DNA from: Pseudofrankia coriaricola
GTDB taxonomy: Bacteria > Actinomycetota > Actinomycetes > Frankiales > Frankiaceae
Direction of reading: 5' to 3'
NCBI RefSeq assembly: GCF_001854805.1
Contig: NZ_MBLO01000254.1
Location: 1-64,000 of the forward strand
Length of the DNA: 64,000 nt
Part shown: positions 32,263 through 41,999 of the stretch, piece after piece
Numbering within the stretch: position 1 is the stretch's first letter
How the letters are laid out: each line of letters opens with the position of its first letter
The notes under the pieces: generated by a model
Databases searched by the model: none
Seen by the model: the letters and a program-made list of their open reading frames with translations, nothing else
What the model was told of the DNA's origin: nothing
Position numbers and translations under genes: made by a program

Positions 32263-33123
32263 ATGGCGACAAGCGGCGGCCCGACGGTACGGCGCAGGCG
32301 CCTGGGCGCTGAGCTGCGGCGGCTGCGCGAGGCGGCCGGTGTCTCCGTCGAGGAGGTCTGCGACCTGCTGCGCTGCTCCGTCTCGAAGGTCAGCCGGCTG
32401 GAGAACGGGCGGGTCCCCGTCCGCACCCGCGACGTGCAGGATCTGCTGACCCTGTATGGGATACACGACGACAAGCACCGCGAGGCGCTGCTGGCGCTCG
32501 CCAGGGAGTCCCGCCGTCACGGCTGGTGGCACGACTACCACGACGTGGTGCCGGCCTGGTTCGAGATCTACATCGGCCTGGAGGGCGACGCCGCCTCGAT
32601 CAGCGTCTACGAGTCGCAGCTGGTGCACGGCCTCCTGCAGACCGCCGACTATGCCAGACACGTCATCCGGGCCGAGGCGCCGGAAAGCCCGGACGACGAG
32701 GTCGACCGCATGGTCGCGCTGCGCCTGAACCGACAGCGCCGGCTGACCGCCGACAACCCGCCGCGGCTGTGGGTCATCCTCGACGAGGCCGTGCTGCGCC
32801 GCACCATCGGCGGCCCGGCGGTCATGCGCGGCCAGCTGCAATGGCTGCGCAAACAGTCAGAACTTCCCAATGTCACGATCCAGGCGCTTCCGTTCTCAGT
32901 CGGCGCACATGCCGGACTAGGTAGCACATTCTCTATCTTGGGATTTCCGAACTCCAGCGACCACGATGTGGTCTATATCGAAGAGGCAGCCGGAAGCCTC
33001 TACCTCGAGCGGCCTTCGGAAATTCGGCGCTATAGACTGAAGCTCGACTACCTGATGGCCTCTGCGCTGAGTCCGGAGGAGTCGATGCAGATGATTTCGT
33101 CCATAGCGGAGGATATGAAGTGA
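32263..33123 (+). CDS. XRE-family regulator with DUF5753
   Basis: 286 residues. The N-terminal HTH is LGAELRRLREAAGVSVEEVC, then LLRCSVSKVSRLENGRVPVR. The DUF5753 domain (about 95-280) contains WHDYHDVVPAWFEIYIGLEG, YESQLVHGLLQTADYARHVI and VYIEEAAGSLYLERPSEI. ATG 32263 is chosen because GGAGGG lies 8 bases upstream, although the frame is open further. Its stop overlaps the next gene (GTGA). XRE-DUF5753/DUF397 pairs are abundant in streptomycetes and relatives and are linked to developmental control (WhiJ/BldB-like systems). The relationship is established knowledge; the role of this pair is inferred. Confidence 0.93.
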   Translation: MATSGGPTVRRRRLGAELRRLREAAGVSVEEVCDLLRCSVSKVSRLENGRVPVRTRDVQDLLTLYGIHDDKHREALLALARESRRHGWWHDYHDVVPAWFEIYIGLEGDAASISVYESQLVHGLLQTADYARHVIRAEAPESPDDEVDRMVALRLNRQRRLTADNPPRLWVILDEAVLRRTIGGPAVMRGQLQWLRKQSELPNVTIQALPFSVGAHAGLGSTFSILGFPNSSDHDVVYIEEAAGSLYLERPSEIRRYRLKLDYLMASALSPEESMQMISSIAEDMK

Positions 33124-33365
33124 ACAAATACGCGAAGCCGTCGCTCACCGACGTCGACGTGGCCCAGCTCCGCTGGCGCACCAGCAGCTACAGCAACGGC
33201 GCCGGCGGAATGTGCGTCGAGGTGGCGCCGCTCGGCCACGGCGTGGCGGTGCGGGACTCGAAGAACCCGGCCGGCCCGGTGCTGGCGTTCTCCGCCGCCG
33301 AGTGGGATGCCTTCCTCTCGGGCGCGCGCGACGGCGAGTTCAACCTGCGCCTGTCAGCCCGCTGA
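33120..33365 (+). CDS. DUF397 protein
   Basis: 81 residues starting at the GTG that overlaps the XRE stop. The domain is complete: LRWRTSSYSNGAGGMCVEVA, then VAVRDSKNPAGPVLAFSAAE and WDAFLSGARDGEF. These small proteins are thought to act with, and perhaps antagonise, the adjacent XRE protein (family knowledge). A 16-bp hairpin follows 111 bp downstream. Confidence 0.93.
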   Translation: MNKYAKPSLTDVDVAQLRWRTSSYSNGAGGMCVEVAPLGHGVAVRDSKNPAGPVLAFSAAEWDAFLSGARDGEFNLRLSAR

Positions 33366-33476
33366 GGCGACGCCGCCCTGCCTCGGCCGGGAGACGAGGC
33401 GAGGGCAGGCAGGGGAGGGACATCGCCGTACCCGTCTTGGCTAACGGATGCGCACACGCCCCGGAGGTAGCCGATC

Positions 33477-33521
33477 GGCGCGGCTGGGCGGGTCCGGCTG
33501 CCGGGCCCGCCCAGCCGCGCC
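33477..33521 (+). terminator. strong hairpin after the XRE/DUF397 pair
   Basis: A perfect 16-bp stem (ggcgcggctgggcggg / cccgcccagccgcgcc) with a 13-base loop. No T run. Confidence 0.6.
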
Positions 33522-34498
33522 TCTGCCGCTGGGCGGGCTCGGCATGGCCGCCCCCTCCCACGAAGGCCTAGGTCACCTGGGCCTCGACCGGGCGGTTCGA
33601 AGACCATCGCCGCTCATCGGACCCGGTTGTCGCCAGGTCCAGCACGCATCCGGACAGGTTCAGGAACCGGACGGCTGCCGCGCGCCGACGGACCAACCAG
33701 ACACATTCGTCGGATGCACCGGCAGCTGCACACACCGGATGCGCACCACACGCCGTGGCGCGGGAGCGTCTTAGGCTCGCCCTGTTGCCTGAACCGCGGG
33801 CACCGGCCCGTGAGCGCCTCGCACCTGGCCGGGCGACGACGGCCTCCTGGCCAGGGAAGACCCGTTGTCGGAACGGCGTCGTAGAGGCGGGAACGAAGTC
33901 GCGGCGCCGAACGTCCCAACACGGCCGTTTTGGCTCTTGCGTGCGCGCCGACCGTCGCGCACTCTTGTAGAGGTTCGGTCGGGCTGCGTTGATATGACGT
34001 TCGTCTGGGTTGTGTCGAGCAGCGTGATAACGCGGCGACGACACGGCCCGCGACACCGGTTCGGCATCTCGTCCAAGCGGCCCGCCCGACCGACGCAGGT
34101 ACGGGCGTACCGCCGGCAGTCACGACAGGAGCACAGCCGTGATCGCGAAGAGCTGGACCCGCGCGGCGACCGCGCCGTGGCCGGCTCCGGCATGCGGCCG
34201 CGGCGTACTCACGCCGCCGGCCCCCTCGGCCCACCGAGCCCCGGCCGCGTCGGCCAACCGGCAGGCGCCCGCCCGCTCCCGCGCATTCGCGGCGCCCGGC
34301 CAGGCGCGGTGTGCCGCACCGATCATCGGTCCGCTGGCCGCGCCCCCCTCATAGCGGCGCCCGCGGGCCGGCACCAGGTACAGCACAACCCCTCGGCGGC
34401 AACACAGCCGCTCCGCCCGCAGCGTCGCGGCGGCGTTCTCACCGCATCTCAGCTCCTCCGCTTCCTTAATTTGTCCCCGGTACCGGGAGGTGATCGCC
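33522..34498. other. gap, no supported gene
   Basis: Nearly 1 kb. A GTG at 34139 with AGGAG at good spacing opens 71 Ala/Pro-rich codons to 34354, but the composition does not look like a folded protein. The block 33960-34030 is less G+C rich (ttgatatgacg) and may hold a promoter. Nothing else is recognised. Confidence 0.4.
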
Positions 34499-34657
34499 GT
34501 GGCCACCGCCACGACAAACCTGCTCAACACGCCGCTCGAGGACCCACGGGCCGAGCGTGTCCGACGGGCCGCGCTGTCGGCCTACGTTGATGGAAAGATC
34601 ACCTTCGCGCAGGCCAACTCTCGCGTCCGCAAGGCCATCGAGCGCTTCCACAGCTGA
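34499..34657 (+). CDS. small uncharacterised protein, 52 residues
   Basis: GTG 34499 follows GGGAGG by 8 bases (a GTG at 34490 in the same frame overlaps the site). The product contains EDPRAERVRRAALSAYVDGK and ITFAQANSRVRKAIERF, a plausible helix-turn-helix pair of amphipathic helices. It is charged, soluble, and ends in a proper stop. No family known. Third positions are strongly G/C, consistent with coding. Possibly a small DNA- or protein-binding peptide. Confidence 0.5.
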   Translation: MATATTNLLNTPLEDPRAERVRRAALSAYVDGKITFAQANSRVRKAIERFHS

Positions 34658-35059
34658 CCGAGCCGGGCCGCGCCGGCCGTCGGAGGTGGCGAGGATCCGG
34701 GGTTCCCGGGCCCCTGCCGGACGCGAGGCCTGGGTTCTTGCCGGCGGTTCCTGCTCCGCTGCCCGAGTCCCGCCCGGCCCGCTCACGGAACGGCGCCGGG
34801 CGCGGGCCCGAGCATGGGGGAAGTTCGGACCTGAAAGAGGTGGACGGCCGGGCGCCCGGGCGATCGGGGGGTGAACCCGGGCGGCCGGCCTGTCCTACTA
34901 ATAACAGTCAGCGCACGAGCGGTCACGCTTCGCCCGCCGACTTGCCACCTGCGCAACCGGCATCCCACTGCTACGGCATACGTGTGGGAATGTCCGCACG
35001 GCCCGGCGGCCGGCCGGCGAGCGTCTGGCCGGCGCACCGTCAGGCCCCTGGTCCGCTGG
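34658..35059. other. gap, no gene seen
   Basis: Only Arg/Pro/Gly-rich frames. An A+T-richer patch (ctactaataacagtcagc, 34896-34914) could be a promoter, but no gene begins nearby on either strand. Confidence 0.4.
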
Positions 35060-36178
35060 CTACTCCGGTGGGCCTTGCCCGTGCTCGGGAGGCGTCGGCG
35101 CGGAGCGCTGCGGGGACGTCGGCGCGGTCCGCCTCACGGACGCGGTGCCGGGTGGGGGCGGGCGCGACCAGCCACATGACGTGGAGCCCGGAACCGGGCC
35201 GCCAGGCGTCCGTGCCTCGGCCAGTTCCGTCGCCAGCCCCTGGTGGGCCCCCGCGGGGCTGGCGGAACCGGCCTCACTCGCCTCCACGGCGGCGGCGCGG
35301 TCGCGCGCGAGACCCGCGATGCCGGCGGCGATGAGCACCAGCGCGAGAACGAACGCGATGAAGTGCCCCTCGGCGGGTGCTGGCTCGTCGAACATGGTCA
35401 GGCCCAGCACCACCGGCAGGAAGGCGGACACCCCGCTGGTCACCGGGAAGGCGACCACGGCCGCCTGGCCCTGCAGGCCACGCTGCTCGAGGCTCACCGC
35501 GAGCACCGAGAAGATGATGAGCAGGTAAGGCGCCGGGGTCCGGAGCAGCTCGAACAGGTAGGCGCCCAGGAAGCCGCCGGCGCGGCGCTCGTCGAGCGCG
35601 AGCCCGAACTGCCGGGTGGCGAGCGTGGCGATCGCGTATGCGGTCCCGGCGGCGACGCCGAACCCGAGCGCGGCGGTGGCGACCCGCTGCCTGGCCGCCG
35701 CCCTGTTCGCGCCGAGGGCGGCGAGCAGCGAGAACACCAGCCCGAACGACAGGAACAGCAGCAGCACCCGGTTGCTGGCCAGCGAGCCGACCTGGCCGTG
35801 CTGCTCGAACGCGTAGGCGAGCAGGCCGACGCCGGCGACCATCACACAGATCGCCACCACACCGACGCGGCTGAGGTGCTCGCGCAGCGCACAGCCGGCG
35901 AGCAGTGTGAACACGATCATGTCGAGCGCCATCACCGGGCCGATCATGGCGACCGGGGCAACGGACAGCGCGTACACCTCGAGCACGAAGGCCGCCATCT
36001 CGACGGTGAGACCGAGCAGCCACAGCGGCCGGCGCACGAGCCGGGCCAGCAGGCCCAGGCCCAGCCCGCTGCCAGCCTGTTCGCGGCGTGCCGCCACCGC
36101 CTGCATGAGCGGCGCGACCCCGTACAGCGCCGCCGAGCCGACCGCCGCGGGCAGCCCGTAGGCGATGGCGGTACTCAC
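35060..36178 (-). CDS. DMT/NIPA-like multi-pass membrane protein
   Basis: 372 residues with nine or ten membrane segments (for example LWLLGLTVEMAAFVLEVYAL, VMALDMIVFTLLAGCALREH, LLLFLSFGLVFSLLAALGAN, FIAFVLALVLIAAGIAGLAR). The pairwise helix pattern is that of drug/metabolite or NIPA-type transporters. The last 75 residues are Pro/Thr rich, charged and probably cytoplasmic; they show the low-complexity character typical of this organism. It is the last gene of the minus-strand set, 61 bp after the glycosyltransferase. Export of the glycosylated product of that set is a reasonable guess only. Confidence 0.8.
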   Translation of the reverse strand: MSTAIAYGLPAAVGSAALYGVAPLMQAVAARREQAGSGLGLGLLARLVRRPLWLLGLTVEMAAFVLEVYALSVAPVAMIGPVMALDMIVFTLLAGCALREHLSRVGVVAICVMVAGVGLLAYAFEQHGQVGSLASNRVLLLFLSFGLVFSLLAALGANRAAARQRVATAALGFGVAAGTAYAIATLATRQFGLALDERRAGGFLGAYLFELLRTPAPYLLIIFSVLAVSLEQRGLQGQAAVVAFPVTSGVSAFLPVVLGLTMFDEPAPAEGHFIAFVLALVLIAAGIAGLARDRAAAVEASEAGSASPAGAHQGLATELAEARTPGGPVPGSTSCGWSRPPPPGTASVRRTAPTSPQRSAPTPPEHGQGPPE

Positions 36179-36239
36179 CGGCCGCTCCCAGCCGCGCCAC
36201 GGCCACGGCCAGGTACCGCCACCGTGCCAGTGCCCGTCC

Positions 36240-37547
36240 TCACCGGCCAGGCGTGAGGCCGACCTGGGCCAGGGCTATACCGAAGGCACGTTCCCAGTCC
36301 TCCGGGCCGCGCGCGATCCGTCGTATCGGTGGCTTCACCCGGTCGAGCGCCGCCAGCGCCGAGCGGGCGAGCGCGCGAGGGTCGCGCCCGGCGATCTCGG
36401 CGCCGCCCTTCTCCAGCTCACCCTGCAGGTTGTCGCGGCCGTGGCCCGGCACCACGTCGAGCAGCAGCAGATCGCGGCCGATCACGCGGGCCTCGCTGCA
36501 GGTGTCGCCGGACGAGGTCACCACCAGGTCGGCGGCGGCCATGAGCGCGGGGATGCGGTCGGTGAAGCCAAACGGGATGACCCGGTGCTCACGCTCGGCG
36601 AGCGCCGCGAGCTTGCGCGCCAGCTTCGCGTTATGGCCGGCCACGGCGAACACCCAGACGCCGGTGGCTGCCAGCGCCTCCGCCGCTTCGACCAGTGGGC
36701 CGAGCCCCCAGGATCCGGACATCAACAGCACGCATCGGCTTTCCAGCGGAATACCGAAGGCCAGCCGGGCATCACGCTGGGTTGGTGCCTCGTAGAACGG
36801 CGCGCGCACCGGAGCCGGCACGACGGCGACCTCGGCGGACGGGTGGAACCGGCGCACGTAGCGCACCGCTGTCTTTGAGGTCACCAGGTAGAGGTCGGTG
36901 TTCTGGTGCACCCACAACCGGTGCGGGCAGACGTCGGTACAGAACACGACGGTGACGAGGCCGGGGAAGTCGGGCTTGATCCGGCTCGTTGCCGCGGCGC
37001 CGGTGGCGAAAATGGAGATCACGAGGCTTACTGGCTCTGTAGTCAGCTCGTCCCGCATCCGCGGCACCAGGAAACGGCTGGAGACGGCATCGATACCGGT
37101 GGCGATCCGTCCGCCGGTACGCAGCTGGTTGAAGTGGAACGCGTCGTACAGGCCAGGAACACCGACCATCCCACGGAACACGGCCTCACCGATCCGGCCA
37201 CCCGGGCCACCGAGCATCCGCAGGCTGTCCAACGTGCGCACCCGCATCTGCCGGGCCTCCAACGACACGGCGCACGCCTGCGCCATGACATGGTGGCCCA
37301 TCCCGAGCGAACCGGTGAGAAGCAGCGCGCCGCCGCTCGGCCGAGGCCGAGTCGTCGGGACCGGGAGTCCGCCAGCCCCAGCCCAGGGCCCAGTGCCGGT
37401 GCCGGTGCCGGCGGCGCGCGCGGCACGGACCTGGGGATCGGGCGCCGTGGGCACGTCCTGGGGACGAAACGGAACGGTCGGGATCTGGGCCGGGTCGCCG
37501 GGGGCGCGAGCCAGACCGGGCCGCCGGCCCGGCTCGGTGGCCATCAC
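36240..37547 (-). CDS. MGDG-synthase/MurG-like glycosyltransferase
   Basis: 435 residues. After a Pro/Gly-rich N-terminus (1-70) come LLLTGSLGMGHHVMAQACAV (acceptor-side loop of MGDG-synthase-like GT28 enzymes), VVFCTDVCPHRLWVHQNTDL, and a C-terminal UDP-sugar domain with VLLMSGSWGLGPLVEAAEAL and DLVVTSSGDTCSEARVIGRD. The family transfers a sugar from UDP-sugar to lipids or small acceptors. The start overlaps the epimerase stop (ATGA). Context (aminotransferase, epimerase, GT) suggests it attaches a modified amino sugar. Confidence 0.85.
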   Translation of the reverse strand: MMATEPGRRPGLARAPGDPAQIPTVPFRPQDVPTAPDPQVRAARAAGTGTGTGPWAGAGGLPVPTTRPRPSGGALLLTGSLGMGHHVMAQACAVSLEARQMRVRTLDSLRMLGGPGGRIGEAVFRGMVGVPGLYDAFHFNQLRTGGRIATGIDAVSSRFLVPRMRDELTTEPVSLVISIFATGAAATSRIKPDFPGLVTVVFCTDVCPHRLWVHQNTDLYLVTSKTAVRYVRRFHPSAEVAVVPAPVRAPFYEAPTQRDARLAFGIPLESRCVLLMSGSWGLGPLVEAAEALAATGVWVFAVAGHNAKLARKLAALAEREHRVIPFGFTDRIPALMAAADLVVTSSGDTCSEARVIGRDLLLLDVVPGHGRDNLQGELEKGGAEIAGRDPRALARSALAALDRVKPPIRRIARGPEDWERAFGIALAQVGLTPGR

Positions 37548-38680
37548 CGCTCCCCCGACGCCGCGGGGACGCCGGTCGACCGGGCGGACGGCGCGGCCTC
37601 CTTACCGCCCTGCTCGGCCGCGGGCTTGCCACTCGCCGCGGCCGGGACGGTCGCCGAGGGCCGCGGCCGACTGGCCGGAGGCCGGGCCGCGGACGCCGGC
37701 GCGACGCCGTCCTCCCGGTTGCCTCGGTACCACTCGATGTACTGGCGGACGCCGTCCCGGAACACGGTGGTCGGCCGCCAGTCGAGCAGTCGCGCGGCCA
37801 GTTCGGCCGACACCTCCCTGCCCCGATAGTCGCCGGGCCTCGCGGGAACGTGTTCAATCTTGATGTCGGGGAAGTGAGCTCGGACAGCCTCGGCCATGTC
37901 GAGCACGCTTACCCGCTCGGCGCCCTCCAGCGCGATCGTCGCGTTCTCGGCCGCTGGCGTCGTCAACGCGCGGACATGCGCGTCAGCGAGGTCGCGGACG
38001 TACACGTAACGGCGGAACTGCTGCCCGTCGCCCGCGACTGTCAGCGGCTCGCCGGCCAGCGCGCGGGCCACGAACCGGGCGAGAACCAACTCGTCGCGCA
38101 TCCCTGGCCCATAAGGAATGCCATAACGCAGGATCGTGAACGGTAGACCGTAGGTCTCCCGGTAGCTGTGCAGCAGCAGCTCCGCCGCGAGCTTGGTCGA
38201 CGTGTAGACGTGCCCGGCCCGGTCCAGCTCGATGAACGCATCCTCCGTCAGTCCGCGGCCCTGGCCGCGGTCGGCGCCGGTGTCGGCTCCGGCGCGGCCG
38301 TCCGGAGCGTCGCCGGGCGTCTCGGGAACCGCGCCGTAGACCCAGACCGTGCTGGCGAACAGCACTCGGCGCAGGCCGCACCGGCGGGCCGCCTCGCAGA
38401 CGTTGCCGGTGCCCTCGACGTTGAGCCGCACGGTGCCCACGGGGTCGGCAAAGGCGATGTCGACGTTCGACATGCCGGCGATGTGGAACACCGCGTCGCA
38501 TCCGTCGAGGGCGGCGACCACCGCGTCCAGGTCGAGGACGTCGACCGCCTGGCCATCGGCGCGCGGGTCGGCGTTGCTCACGTCGAGGTCGAGCGCGCGA
38601 ACCTCGTGGCCCGCGTCGAGCAGTCGGTCGACGACGTGTGCGCCGATGAATCCGGAACCGCCAGTAACCGCAACTCGCAT
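37544..38680 (-). CDS. NAD-dependent nucleotide-sugar epimerase/dehydratase
   Basis: 378 residues beginning MRVAVTGGSGFIGAHVVDRL (Rossmann motif). Asp for the adenosine ribose follows in VRALDLDVSN, the catalytic Ser/Thr is in LFASTVWVYG, and Tyr-x-x-x-Lys is in YTSTK. RYGIPYGPGMRDELVLARFV is typical of UDP-glucose epimerase/dTDP-glucose dehydratase relatives. The last 55 residues are Ala/Pro rich and dispensable in appearance. ATG 38680 starts the Rossmann strand with GGAG upstream; an extension to 38800 is rejected. It overlaps the downstream glycosyltransferase start. Confidence 0.9.
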   Translation of the reverse strand: MRVAVTGGSGFIGAHVVDRLLDAGHEVRALDLDVSNADPRADGQAVDVLDLDAVVAALDGCDAVFHIAGMSNVDIAFADPVGTVRLNVEGTGNVCEAARRCGLRRVLFASTVWVYGAVPETPGDAPDGRAGADTGADRGQGRGLTEDAFIELDRAGHVYTSTKLAAELLLHSYRETYGLPFTILRYGIPYGPGMRDELVLARFVARALAGEPLTVAGDGQQFRRYVYVRDLADAHVRALTTPAAENATIALEGAERVSVLDMAEAVRAHFPDIKIEHVPARPGDYRGREVSAELAARLLDWRPTTVFRDGVRQYIEWYRGNREDGVAPASAARPPASRPRPSATVPAAASGKPAAEQGGKEAAPSARSTGVPAASGER

Positions 38681-38849
38681 GTCTGTGCTCCAAAGAGGAG
38701 GGCCGCCACGACGAGGAGACCGGCCGGGCCCACGCCGCCTGGACGGTCCGCGGGGCGGACGAGACGGACGATGAGGACTAACCGCCCGGGGCCGCCGCAC
38801 GCCGATGCCGGCGGCCGCACGGCGGTCCCGGCCCGCCGGGCCGGGCTCG

Positions 38850-39980
38850 TCAGCCGGCCAGGGTCAGGGTCCGCAAGGCCGCCGAGAGGGCCGCCAGAAC
38901 GTGGTCCGCCTCCTGGTCGGTCATGTCCGAATGAACGGGCAGGCAGATGTGTCGCGCACAGATGTCCTCGGCGACGGGCAGCGTTCCTCCGGCGTGCTCC
39001 CCGAAGACCGGCTGCTGGTGCAGCGGCGCCTCATAGACCTCGCCGGCCAGTCCGACGCCGTGCCTCTCCTTGAGCTCCTTGCGCAGCGAGGAACGGTCGA
39101 CACCGGGCCAGGGAATCACGACGTACTTGTAATAGTTCGTGACGTCTCCCAGCGGGACCTGGATGCGCCGCACACCAGCGAGATCATCGATGGCCGCGTC
39201 ATACCTGGCAGCAATCCGTGCACGGTTAGACAGGAACTCCGGCAACCGGCGAAGGTGTACGAGGCCGGTGACGGCGTGCAGCTCGCTCATCCGCCACGCA
39301 TACCCCTCCCGGATGTGCACGTTGCCGAGAAAACCGGCCTTCCCCTGGTCACGGTAAAGGAGCGCCTCGTCCCGTACCCGTTCGTCGGCGGTGAGGATCA
39401 TTCCACCCTCACCGCTGGTGATGACCTTCGTCGGGTAGAACGAGAACGCCGCGGCGGCGCCGAACGACCCGGCGTGCCGGCCCGCCCGGGTCGACCCGTG
39501 GGCGTGGGCCGCGTCCTCGACGAGTATCAGTCCACGCTCGGCGCACAATGCCTCGACGTCGCCGATGTCCTCCGGGATGAGGCCACCGATGTGCACGATG
39601 ACGACGGCCTTGGTGTCCTTCGTCAGCGCGGCCTCGACGGTGGTCGCCGAAAGCGCGAGCGTGTCGGGGCCGACATCCGCGAACACCGGGCGCCCGCCCG
39701 CGCGCAGCACGGCGAAGGCGGTGGCCGCGAAGGTGTTGGTCGGCAGCACGACGTCCGCGCCGGCGACGCCGACGGCCCGGAGAATGATCTCCAGCGCGGC
39801 GGTCCCGCTGTTCACCGCGACGGCGAAGGGCGCACCGTGCGCGCGCGCGAAGGCGTCCTCGAACTCCCGGGTATATGCCCCGAGCGTGAGCTGCCCGCTG
39901 GCCAGGATCTCCGTCGCCGCCGCCGTGATCTGCGCCCGGTCAGCCTCGGAGAAGACGATTCTCGCCGCTGGAACCCGCAC
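38850..39980 (-). CDS. DegT/DnrJ/EryC1-family PLP aminotransferase
   Basis: 376 residues. GSFGAAAAFSFYPTKVITSG holds the PLP-binding Lys; AVNSGTAALEIILRAVG binds phosphate and VEDAAHAHGS the pyridine nitrogen. The family aminates keto sugars (sugar aminotransferase) in amino-sugar or antibiotic pathways. GTG 39980 gives MRVPAARIVFSEAD with AGGGGGA upstream; GTG 40010 is an alternative adding 10 residues. It is first in the set of four minus-strand genes and 169 bp upstream of the epimerase gene. With the epimerase it would make an amino-deoxy sugar. Confidence 0.9.
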   Translation of the reverse strand: MRVPAARIVFSEADRAQITAAATEILASGQLTLGAYTREFEDAFARAHGAPFAVAVNSGTAALEIILRAVGVAGADVVLPTNTFAATAFAVLRAGGRPVFADVGPDTLALSATTVEAALTKDTKAVVIVHIGGLIPEDIGDVEALCAERGLILVEDAAHAHGSTRAGRHAGSFGAAAAFSFYPTKVITSGEGGMILTADERVRDEALLYRDQGKAGFLGNVHIREGYAWRMSELHAVTGLVHLRRLPEFLSNRARIAARYDAAIDDLAGVRRIQVPLGDVTNYYKYVVIPWPGVDRSSLRKELKERHGVGLAGEVYEAPLHQQPVFGEHAGGTLPVAEDICARHICLPVHSDMTDQEADHVLAALSAALRTLTLAG

Positions 39981-40010
39981 CCATTCCCCCTGTCTTCCCG
40001 ATGGCGTCAC

Positions 40011-41153
40011 CCGAAGCTCGGATGCTCATGGCCTTCCAGGCCTTTCCAGGCCCACACCCGCGGTGAGCAGGCGCGGCACTCCCGCGGCGCGGCGCCATCA
40101 GGGGCTCCGTAAGACACGACAAAAGCCACGGCGAAAGGACGGCCGCCGAGGCCAGTCGGCGGCGCGTCGTCGGCCGAAACCACTCGGCGGGCGTGCCAGC
40201 GGGCACCGGGGACCGGAAGCACTCGAACAGTCGGGTCAGCGACCGCCGTCGTCCGCGCCCTGATGTCGTCGACACCACCACCGTCAGCAGAACGTTAACC
40301 GCTCTCGGCCAATCCGGCCTGCCGTATCCGGAGAACGAGATCCGAATACTTCCCGTCCCGCCACCCATCAGCACCGTGTGTTCCCGCCTTCTCCCCAATC
40401 GGCTGCCCCCCATCCCCGCCCAGCCCACCCCACCACCGGCGAGCACACCCCGATTCCGCCCACCCCCGCCGCGGCCCCAGAAGTCCGGCGAACCACCCAT
40501 CCGGCGGGCTTGACCTGGGTAGTCCGCATTGGGGCCGGTAGCGGGCTGTGAAGACGGCGAGAGAAGCGAGCACGGCCGGCGTGTCCCGTGGGGCCGATCC
40601 GTGAGGTGCGGGGAACGCGGGGCCGGGGAACGCGGCGCGCCGCAAACGGACGTCCAGGAGTCGGCGTGCCTACAGGCAACGTATCCAGCGGATCGGTCTA
40701 CCCGTGGCGCGGACGGGCACCGCCGATGCGGATCAGATCCATGAACAACGCGGACGGCGCGGAACCATGACGCGGCGAGAAAGTCGACCTCAAGGATCGG
40801 CGAAAGCGCGGTCCCGGGCAGGCAGTCCATGCAAATGTGGACACCCCGGCGTCCGTTACTCCTGGCGTACGGGGGGAACGCAGGAGGTGCGACCGTCGGG
40901 GTGTGACATGAGCCTACGTCCCCCGCTTGTTCGGTTGGGAGGGGACCAAAGTCCCGGCTTTGACCTCTAGCTCGCCGCGCGTCGTCTACGCTCCGAACAT
41001 TTAACGTGACTCTCAGGCGTCACTCATTCCAAAACCCGAGCTCACTGCCTGGAAGCCGGCCGCACGGAACCGCCCGGAGCCACCCACGCCCGACAAGACC
41101 GTGTGTGACTGTGTCGGATCTGTTGCACGGCGGAAACGACCGGATGCTTCACT
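40011..41153. other. 1.1-kb divergent control region
   Basis: No convincing gene. Frames on both strands are Arg/Pro/Gly rich. The region lies between the amino-sugar set and the nitrilase-type cluster and must carry both promoters. A possible weak promoter for the plus side is TTGACC at 40960. A structured block is listed separately. Confidence 0.45.
40836..40977 (+). ncRNA. candidate structured leader RNA
   Basis: Nested pairings are visible: acacccc (40841-40847) with ggggtgt (40898-40904); inside it ctcctg with caggag, enclosing acggggggaac; then gtcccc with ggggac (around 40918-40946) and caaag with ctttg. The loops with ggggggaac and tcggggtgtgac faintly recall the ydaO/yuaA (c-di-AMP) riboswitch. 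The downstream gene starts 177 bp after the block. This is by eye and uncertain. Confidence 0.25.
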
Positions 41154-41999
41154 GTGGCCGTGCCGCTGCGAGAAGTACACGACGCGCACCGTCATCTCGG
41201 CGTCCTGCCCGCCTTTGGCTTCTATGGGGGACCGCCGGTAACGCCGGACCTCGGCGCGCGAGCGACCATCGCCGAGCTCAGGGCCGACCTGGACCGGGAG
41301 GGCACCGCCAGAACCCTCGTGATCCCGAACTACGGCGTTCCCGACGTCGGCGTCACATTCGGCTTCAACGAGCTGTGCCTCGAGGCCGCTCAGGCCGACG
41401 ACCGGATCCGCGCGGGCCTGTGGGTCTCACCTCGGCCGGCGGACGCGGAGTTGACCGAGAAGGCGCTGTCGCTCGCTGGCGAGCCGGGCGTCGTCGCCCT
41501 GAAGCTGAGCTTTCTGCTCGGCGGACGAGCCGACGCCGCCGAGTGCGCGCCCCAGCTCGACGCCATCTTCGCGACGGCCGCGGCCCACGACCTGGTGGTG
41601 CATGTCCATACGTCGCCGGGCGCGGCGTCCGACATCGACCTGGTCGGGCTCCTGGTCGACCGGTACGCCGACAACGTCCGCATCCACCTTGTCCACCTCG
41701 GTGGTGGGGTGAGCGGGCACATCAAGCTGATCGGCGGCCGGTTCTTCGACTGGATCGCGAGCGGCAAGCGGGTCTACACCGACACCAGCTGGGCGGTGGG
41801 TTTCGCGCCCCGCTGGCTTGCCGCCGAGATCGAACGCCGTGGCGTCGGCCACGACCGGCTCCTGTTCGCCAGCGACGAGCCGTGGGGCGACCACCCCGGT
41901 GAGCTCGCCCGACTCGCGGCGGCGGTCGGCGACGGCGAGCTGGCCCGCCACGTCTTCATGGACAACTTCGCGTCCCTGTACGGATCGGGCGTGACCTGA
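41154..41999 (+). CDS. amidohydrolase_2-family metal-dependent hydrolase
   Basis: 281 residues. An N-terminal His-x-His in DAHRHLGVLP, then LVVHVHTSPG, LVHLGGG and the Asp of LFASDEPWG mark a TIM-barrel amidohydrolase with a single metal. Members hydrolyse or decarboxylate small cyclic or carboxylic compounds. GTG 41154 is the first codon of the conserved part. It is the first plus-strand gene of the nitrilase-type cluster but lies 480 bp before the next gene, so it may be transcribed separately. Confidence 0.85.
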   Translation: MAVPLREVHDAHRHLGVLPAFGFYGGPPVTPDLGARATIAELRADLDREGTARTLVIPNYGVPDVGVTFGFNELCLEAAQADDRIRAGLWVSPRPADAELTEKALSLAGEPGVVALKLSFLLGGRADAAECAPQLDAIFATAAAHDLVVHVHTSPGAASDIDLVGLLVDRYADNVRIHLVHLGGGVSGHIKLIGGRFFDWIASGKRVYTDTSWAVGFAPRWLAAEIERRGVGHDRLLFASDEPWGDHPGELARLAAAVGDGELARHVFMDNFASLYGSGVT

